DNA of 64,000 nucleotides from Mimachlamys varia. Lineage: Eukaryota; Mollusca; Bivalvia; Pectinida; Pectinidae. The stretch spans positions 10,040,001-10,104,000 of the forward strand of contig OX392527.1 of the NCBI GenBank assembly GCA_947623455.1, read 5' to 3'. Positions 51,401-60,400 of the stretch are shown piece by piece (the first letter of the stretch is position 1; the number at the start of each line of letters is the position of its first letter). Position numbers and translations under genes: made by a program. The notes under the pieces were generated by a model that saw only the letters and a program-made list of their open reading frames with translations, searched no databases and was not told the DNA's origin.

Positions 51401-54400
51401 AGCTGTGATATACTGTATATATACCTGAGATAAGTATAGTTTATGTTGATATAGCTGTGACATTCTGTATATATACTATAGAGAATAAAAGATATAGCTG
51501 TGATATACTGTATATATACCTGAGATAAGTACAGTTTATGTTGATATAGCTGTGATATACTGTATATATACCTGAGATAAGTACAGTTTATGTTGATATA
51601 GCTGTGATATACTGTATATATACTATAAAGATATAGCTGTGATATACTGTATATATACCTGAGATAAGTACAGTTTATGTTGATATAGCTGTGATATACT
51701 GTATATATACTATAAAGATATAGCTGTGATATATACTGTATATATACCAGAGATAAGTACAGTTGATGTTGATATAGCTGTGACATTCTGTATATATAGT
51801 CTATAAAGATATAGCTGTGATATACTGTATATATACTATAAAGATATAGCTGTGATATATACTGTATATATACTATAAAGATATAGCTGTGATATACTGT
51901 ATAAATACTATAAAGATATAGCTGTGATATACTGTATATATACTATAAAGATATAGCTGTGATATATACTGTATATATACCAGAGATAAGTACAGTTTAT
52001 GTTGATATAGCTGTGACATTCTGTATATATACTATAAAGATATAGCTGTGATATACTGTATATGTACTATACCTGAGATAAGTACAGTTTATATATATAT
52101 AACTGTGATATACTGTATATATACTATACCCTAGATAAGTACAGTTTATATATATAGCTGTGATATACTGTATATATACTATAAAGATATAGCTGTGATA
52201 TACTGTATACATACCTGAGATAAGTACAGTTTATGTTGATATAGCTGTGATATACTGTATATATACTGTAAAGATATAGCTGTGGTATACTGTATATATA
52301 CTTTAAAGATATAGCTGTGACATTCTGTATATATACTATAGAGAATAAAAGATATAGCTGTGATATACTGTATATATACCTGAGATAAGTACAGTTTATG
52401 TTGATATAGCTGTGATATACTGTATATATACTGTAAAGATATAGCTGTGGTATACTGTATATATACTTTAAAGATATAGCTGTGACATTCTGTATATATA
52501 CTATAGAGAATAAAAGATATAGCTGTGATATACTGTATATATACCTGAGATAAGTACAGTTTATGTTGATATAGCTGTGATATACTGTATATATACTGTA
52601 AAGATATAGCTGTGGTATACTGTATATATACTTTAAAGATATAGCTGTGACATTCTGTATATATACTATAGAGAATAAAAGATATAGCTGTGATATACTG
52701 TATATATACTATAGAGATATAGCTGTGATATACTGTATATATACCTGAGATAAGTACAGTTTATGTTGATATAGCTGTGATATACTGTATATATACTATA
52801 GAGATATAGCTGTGATATACTGTATATATACCTGAGATAAGTATAGTTTATGTTGATATAGCTGTGACATTCTGTATATATACTATAGAGAATAAAAGAT
52901 ATAGCTGTGATATACTGTATATATACCTGAGATAAGTACAGTTTATGTTGATATAGCTGTGATATACTGTATATATACTATAAAGATATAGCTGTGATAT
53001 ACTGTATACATACCTGAGATAAGTACAGTTTATGTTGATATAGCTGTGATATACTGTATATATACTGTAAAGATATAGCTGTGGTATACTGTATATATAC
53101 TATAAAGATATAGCTGTGATATACTGTATATATACCTGAGATAAGTATAGTTTATGTTGATATAGCTGTGACATTCTGTATATATACTATAAAGATATAC
53201 AGTTGTGGTATCGCACAACGCACCAAAAACTGTGTGCATCGTGCATACATCGTTCGCCCATGGTGCGCACAACCGGGCGATCTAAAGATCGTGCCTTTAT
53301 GTGTGCGATTAAATCGCACACACGCACGATTTGGTACAATTGGTCGATACATATTACGGAATGAAAAACATATGGAACCCTTTTGTCCAAAAACTATTTA
53401 AATTCGCATCATATTTATTGGGATTATGTCAATTTAACAATATACATGTACAGTAAACAGTATTACAGTGATCATAAGACAGCCAAGTGCGGGTTAAGCT
53501 ACCAGGTATCAGAATATGTAAATAACATGCCGGAGTTTTACCTATCCCGTGTGCGGCGATACGCTACGACAGCCATTACCGAGCGACCGTTATGAAAACA
53601 AACTGGACTCTTATAATCAGTTATTTGAAAAACCCTCCCCTCCCCAACACTTTACCTGTGTTTTCACACCTAGGCGAGTGTTGTAAGTGCCCCGGGCCAG
53701 AGATATCTACATATATTGGCCATGTACAGGTACAGTTTATAACTTGGTAAAACTGGCAATATTTACTTGAATGAGAACTTGTCAATATGAGTTGAAAGTT
53801 TACATACATGCGTCTATTTGGTTTGTTTCTAAAACTACAGAAATACTATTATTACTTTTTAGAAGTATATAGATAGAACTATCAGCTAATGTAAATAGTT
53901 AAAATATAGAAATATGTTTAAAACAACTAGCGCGAAACCGTATATATTGTTAAACCATTTCTAAATTTACATCAACCACGATTGTCATCGCACAATGTTA
54001 GTCTATCGTGCGCCCACATGTGCGTTAGAAATAATCGCCCAGGATCGCATCGTTCTCACATCGTGCATACACCGTTCGCCCATCGTGCGCCCACCGCACA
54101 TCGTGTAACGTTGTGCGATCCCACAACTGTAGCTGTGATATACTGTATACATACCTGAGATAAGTATAGTTTATGTTGATATAGCTGTGACATTCTGTAT
54201 ATATACTGTAAAGATATAGCTGTGATATATACTGTATATATACCTGAGATAAGTACAGTTTATGTTGATATAGCTGTGATATACTGTATATATACTATAA
54301 AGTTATAGCTGTGATATACTGTATACATACCTGAGATAAGTACAGTTTATGTTGATATAGCTGTGATATACTGTATATATACTGTAAAGATATAGCTGTG

Positions 54401-57400
54401 ATATACTGTATATGTACTATACCTGAGATAAGTACAGTTTATATATATATAGCTGTGATATACTGTATATGTACTATACCTGAGATAAGTACAGTTTATG
54501 TTGATATAGCTGTGATATACTGTATATATACTGTAAAGATATAGCTGTGGTATACTGTATATATACTTTAAAGATATAGCTGTGACATTCTGTATATATA
54601 CTATAGAGAATAAAAGATATAGCTGTGATATACTGTATACATACCTGAGATAAGTACAGTTTATGTTGATATAGCTGTGATATACTGTATATATACTATA
54701 AAGTTATAGCTGTGATATACTGTATACATACCTGAGATAAGTACAGTTTATGTTGATATAGCTGTGATATACTGTATATATACTGTAAAGATATAGCTGT
54801 GATATACTGTATATATACTATAAAGATATAGCTGTGATATACTGTATATATACCAGAGATAAGTATAGTTTATGTTGATATAGCTGTGACATTCTGTATA
54901 TATACTATAGAGAATAAAAGGTATAGCTATGATATACTGTATATATACCTGAGATAAGTACAGTTTATGTTGATATAGCTGTGATATACTGTATATATAC
55001 TACAAAGATATAGCTGTGATATATACTGTATATATACCTGAGATAAGTACAGTTTATGTTGATATAGCTGTGATATACTGTATATATACTATAAAGATAT
55101 AGCTGTGATATATACTGTATATATACCAGAGATAAGTACAGTTTATGTTGATATAGCTGTGACATTCTGTATATATAGTCTATAAAGATATAGCTGTGAT
55201 ATACTGTATATATACTATAAAGATATAGCTGTGATATACTGTATATGTACTATACCTGAGATAAGTACAGTTTATATATATATAGCTGTGATATACTGTA
55301 TATATATACTATACCCTAGATAAGTACAGTTTATATATATAGCTGTGATATACTGTATATATACTATAAAGATATAGCTGTGATATACTGTATATATACT
55401 AAACCCGAGATAAGTACAGTTTATATATATAGCTGTGATATACTGTATACATGTATATGAGTCATTATCAAAAAAGTACCAGATCTAAAAGTGAAAAAAT
55501 CAGAAAAACAACTTTCTTTGACCGACAACTTTTATGGTTTAAGTAAAAGGAGATACATTGCTGGTTACAAAATCATTGTTTGTCCATTTTAATTTTTACC
55601 TGTTCAGTTACTTTGGTAACACTAAGGATCGCAGGTAAGTTAAAATGTCTGTGGTGTTACCATTATTGAATTTGTTGTTTTTGTTGGGTTAAAACATGCC
55701 AGTTCTTTGCTATTTGATTTATTTAATTGATAAAGTTATAACATAATGAATTTTTATTACATATACCTCATTTAAATACCATTTGAAGATATTTATTGGA
55801 ATATGTCCCGACTCCTGTACTTTTGCACTCGAGGGATGTGCATTATTTCTTTTAAATAAAGTTAGAACTAAAGATTCATGAAAACAGTAATTAATTTGCA
55901 AACATAAAATGCTACAGATAATTACTGGATGGCTAATTGTTTCTTTTCACCTTTAATAAATTTAATATGAGTTGATTTTTGTGATGGTTACACCATGGAC
56001 ATTTGATAAACACCAAAGACAACTGTAACACCACAGACATTTTGTCCATTGTGTTACCATTTTAAATATCATAATACATTTATTTTAATCAATTTCACTA
56101 TTGACACACATTGTCTTTGTTTCCAAGTTGTAAAGAGGGCCATTCTTGATCACCTGAAATGTTGTGCTGGATAATACCAGCATTGAATGTCTGTGGTGTT
56201 ACCATTGTCATCATCTAGTGCATATTGTAATTGAATTATATTTCATCAATATGCATATAATTATATAGTAATGTGTCCTAAACAAACAATTTAATTCATT
56301 AACTAAAATATAAATTGGTTGTTTATGATGGAAATTCATATTATGCATCTTCTCTTGTCACCGAATTGTCTGTGGTGTTACTAAGTAATGTCTTAGCCAT
56401 TGCTCACAGAGAGAATACATGCTTTAATAGCTGTCACACTAGTCCTAGTGCTTACTATGTTGTACAAATAACATTATACAATAATTTCTCTGTTTATGAA
56501 TCTTATAATATGAATCTTCCCATTATCTTAGATATTATTTAGGATTTTTTCTATTCCATTGTCTGTGGTGTTACTATAATGGTATCGCCAATATTCATGT
56601 CCTTGGTGTTACCAATTCAAAGCCCTCTTCTCTCACAATGATATATTCCATTTTGAGAACTGTTAGCTAATGTCATAGGTTTAGAATTCATCTTACTAAT
56701 AATATATTTTATGGTCTGTATTATAGGTAAACTTTTGTTAGTGTTGCAAAGATTTGACTCTGGTTTTACTTATCTAAGTCTGTAGTGTTACTATAATTGT
56801 CTTTGGTGTTACTGTTTTGAGAGAATCTTGATTTAAGAGTATAGAATCTGAATTTAAGAGTTTTCTTTGATTAGCAATGAACAATAATCATTGTTTTGGA
56901 ATTTAACTTATTCAAATCATAATGCTTTTATTTTTTCCAATAAAATTGATTCATAAACGGGTATGATGTCTGTAGTGTTACCAAATATTCGTCTGTGGTG
57001 TTACCTGTTTGATCAGTAACACTACAGACAATAACACCACAGACATTTTAGATATGTTTATAGATTAAAATTATAACAATTGGTAATTGTGCAAAGCATG
57101 ATAGCTGTATTTATACTACATTGCAACCTCTTTTAAATAATATAAATCTTTTTATTGAACATAGGGTAAAACTGTGAAATAATGTGGTAACACCATGGAC
57201 AATTTGAAATACACAGTTGGTGAGACTTGATTTCGATTGCTTCCAATTTAAAACCGTCCTGCTTTCAACTTCAAAATGCCATGTGAAAATGAACAGGGGA
57301 TAGATATGCAATAAATTCATTATAGATGGTTGTACTCAGTTGATTTAAAGTTTCTCTATTGAACCAAAATACTCATGGTAACACCAAGGACAAAAACTTA

Positions 57401-60400
57401 TGGGACAGGTAAACATTTTCTTTAAAAAACCTTTAAATATTTTCTTTTTGCCTAAAAGTACTTATTTGTCAATTTAAATGGTAATTATCAACTAAACTAT
57501 CCCCATATTTTGTATAATACCCCATTAAAAATGTTTTTAAATGAGCTTGAATATTGAGGATTTACCATCGGACACACCCTTTTTTTGGGTGAAAGGCTAA
57601 TATTATTGTTAAAAAAAAATAAATTTCATGTCTGTCTTTTAAAACGTGACTACTAGATCTGTAATTGTTGGTGTATTAGCAAAACATTTACTTTATTTCA
57701 TGTAGATTTCACAGAAATAAACGACAAAGTTACGGACAGCGATTTGGTACTTTTCTGATAATGACTCATATACATGTACTATAAAGATACAGCTGTAATA
57801 TACTGTATATATACTATACCTGAGATAAGTACAGTTTATGTTGATATAGCTGTGACATTCTGTATATATACTATAAAGATATAGCTGCGATATACTGTAT
57901 ATATACCTGAGATAAGTACAGTTTATGGAGCTTCCATTCCTTTCCAAGTGCACTGATTGTAATGTCACTATTTTCTCCATCAAGGAATAGAGTCTGATAG
58001 ATATAATTTGATGTTGATTTTATTCTTTTCCTGAAAATAGGATAAGAAATTGTACGTGTATACAAGTACCTTTCAAACAACAAATAATGAACATACATGT
58101 GTAAGATTTGTATTGTTGATTAATTTGTAATGTCAAAGTATTATAGCAATGCATGCACCGACTTAATATTGGTAATCAAAAGTGATCTCAAAACATGTTC
58201 ATCTCTCAATAACAATGCCCAAGGCCAACAAATGTAATTTTATGGATTGTTATAGGGTGGTTATCATGATGATCAAAACATCTCTCAGATATGATGCCCA
58301 GCAATTATATACATGTACATGTAGATGGTTATGGGGTAATGAACATCTCTCAATAGTCAATTTTGTTAAAATTGTCACATTCATCCTAACTCACAAATTT
58401 AGTCCATGTTGGTGTTTGGACAACTATCCAAGCATGAAGCTTTCATGTAATTAAAGTTCAGAACGAAAAGTCTGTGAGAATTGAAGAACGAGAATGTAAG
58501 TCAAGCAGGGATCCAGACTAGGACAGGAAGGAAATGGTCTGCAAGTCAGTCAGTTGAGCAGGCAGAAGGGGTTCTCAAGCATTGTGACATCATCCCAGTA
58601 AGATGCTCAGGGTGAGTAAGATTGGGAACAACACATCCCCAAAGATGGGAAGGAACAGACGACAAGAAGAGCACTACCGCAGTGGGAAATTCAATGAGAA
58701 AAGGAGGGGCTAGGAAAGCATGGACAGACCTGTGGCACTTTGGATCAATGAGGACCCCGATCCTGTTACGATCATCAGGGTTAGCGCTGAGTATTTTATA
58801 AATGGACAGACCTGTGGCACTATGGATCTATGAGGACCCCGATCCTGTTACGATCATCTGGGTTAGTGCTGAGTATTTTATAAATGGACAGACCTGTGGC
58901 ACTATGGATCAATGAGGACCCCGATCCTGTTACGGTCATCAGGGTTAGGGCCGAGTATTTTATAAATGTACAGACCTGTGGCGCTATGGATCAATGAGGA
59001 CCCCGATCCTGTTACGGTCATCAGGGTTAGCGCTGAGTATTTTATAAATGGACAGACCTGTGGCACTATGGATCAATGAGGACCCCGATCCTGTTACGGT
59101 CATCAGGGTTGGCGCTGAGAGTTTTATAAATAGACAGACCTGTGGCACTATGGATCTATGAGGACCCCGATCCTGTTACGGTCATCAGGGTAAGCGCTGA
59201 GTGTTTTATAAATAGACAGACCTGTGGCACTATGGATCTATGAGGACCCCGATCCTGTTACAGTCATCAGAGTTAGTGCTGAGTATTTTATAAATGTACA
59301 GACCTGTGGCACTATGGATCTATGAGGACCCCGATCCTGTTCCAGTCATCAGGGTTAGCGCTGAGTATTTTATAAATGGACAGACCTGTGGCACTATGGA
59401 TCTATGAGGACCCCGATCCTGTTACGGTCATCAGGGTTAGCGCTGAGTATTTTATAAATGGACAGACCTGTGGCACTATGGATCAATGAGGACCCCGATC
59501 CTGTTACGGTCATCAGAGTTAGCGCTGAGTATTTTATAAATGGACAGACCAGTGGCACTATGGATCTATGAGGACCCCGATCCTGTTACGGTCATCAGAG
59601 TTAGCGCTGAGTATTTTATAAATGTACAGACCTGTGGCACTATGGATCTATGAGGACCCCGATCCTGTTAGTCATCAGGGTAAGCGCTGAGTGTTTTATA
59701 AATAGACAGACCTGTGGCACTATGGATCTATGAGGACCCCGATCCTGTTACGGTCATCAGAGTTAGCGCTGAGTATTTTATAAATAGACAGACCTGTGGC
59801 ACTTTGGATCAATGAGGACCCCGATCCTGTTACGGTCATCAGAGTTAGCGCTGAGTATTTTATAAATGTACAGACCTGTGGCGCTATGGATCAATGAGGA
59901 CCCCGATCCTGTTACGGTCATCAGGGTAAGCGCTGAGTGTTTTATAAATAGACAGACCTGTGACACTATGGATCAATGAGGACCCCGATCCTGTTACGGT
60001 CATCAGAGTTAGCGCTGAGTATTTTATAAATAGACAGACCTGTGACACTATGGATCAATGAGGACCCCGATCCTGTTACGGTCATCAGAGTTAGCGCTGA
60101 GTATTTTATAAATAGACAGACCTGTGGCACTATGGATCTATGAGGACCCCGATCCTGTTACGGTCATCAGAGTTAGCGCTGAGTATTTTATAAATAGACA
60201 GACCTGTGGCACTATGGATCTATGAGGACCCCGATCCTGTTAGTCATCAGGGTAAGCGCTGAGTGTTTTATAAATAGACAGACCTGTGGCACTTTGGATC
60301 AATGAGGACCCCGATCCTGTTAGTCATCAGGGTAAGCGCTGAGTATTTTATAAATAGACAGACCTGTGGCACTATGGATCTATGAGGACCCCGATACTGT

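Larger units (their letters stand above)
50740..57906 (-). repeat. GMCL1: Intron 2 minisatellite seeded by the exon 2 donor (AT-rich, compound)
   Basis: On the minus strand the fuller unit is ATAAACTGTACTTATCTCAG then GTATATATACAGTATATCAC and AGCTATATCAAC, mixed with shorter CTATATCTTTATAGTATATA units. Exon 2 ends CATAAACTGTACTTATCTCAG before GTATATATACAG, so about 20 coding nt (HKLYLSQ) and the donor recur. Segments are 50,740-53,197, 54,132-55,447 and 57,779-57,906, split by two transposons. Confidence 0.93.

Noticed and set aside
51259..51786. Minus-strand ORF with ININCTYLRYIYS repeats, and similar ones to 55.2 kb.
   Set aside because: Translation of the exon-2 donor array, partly in another frame. 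No independent gene.
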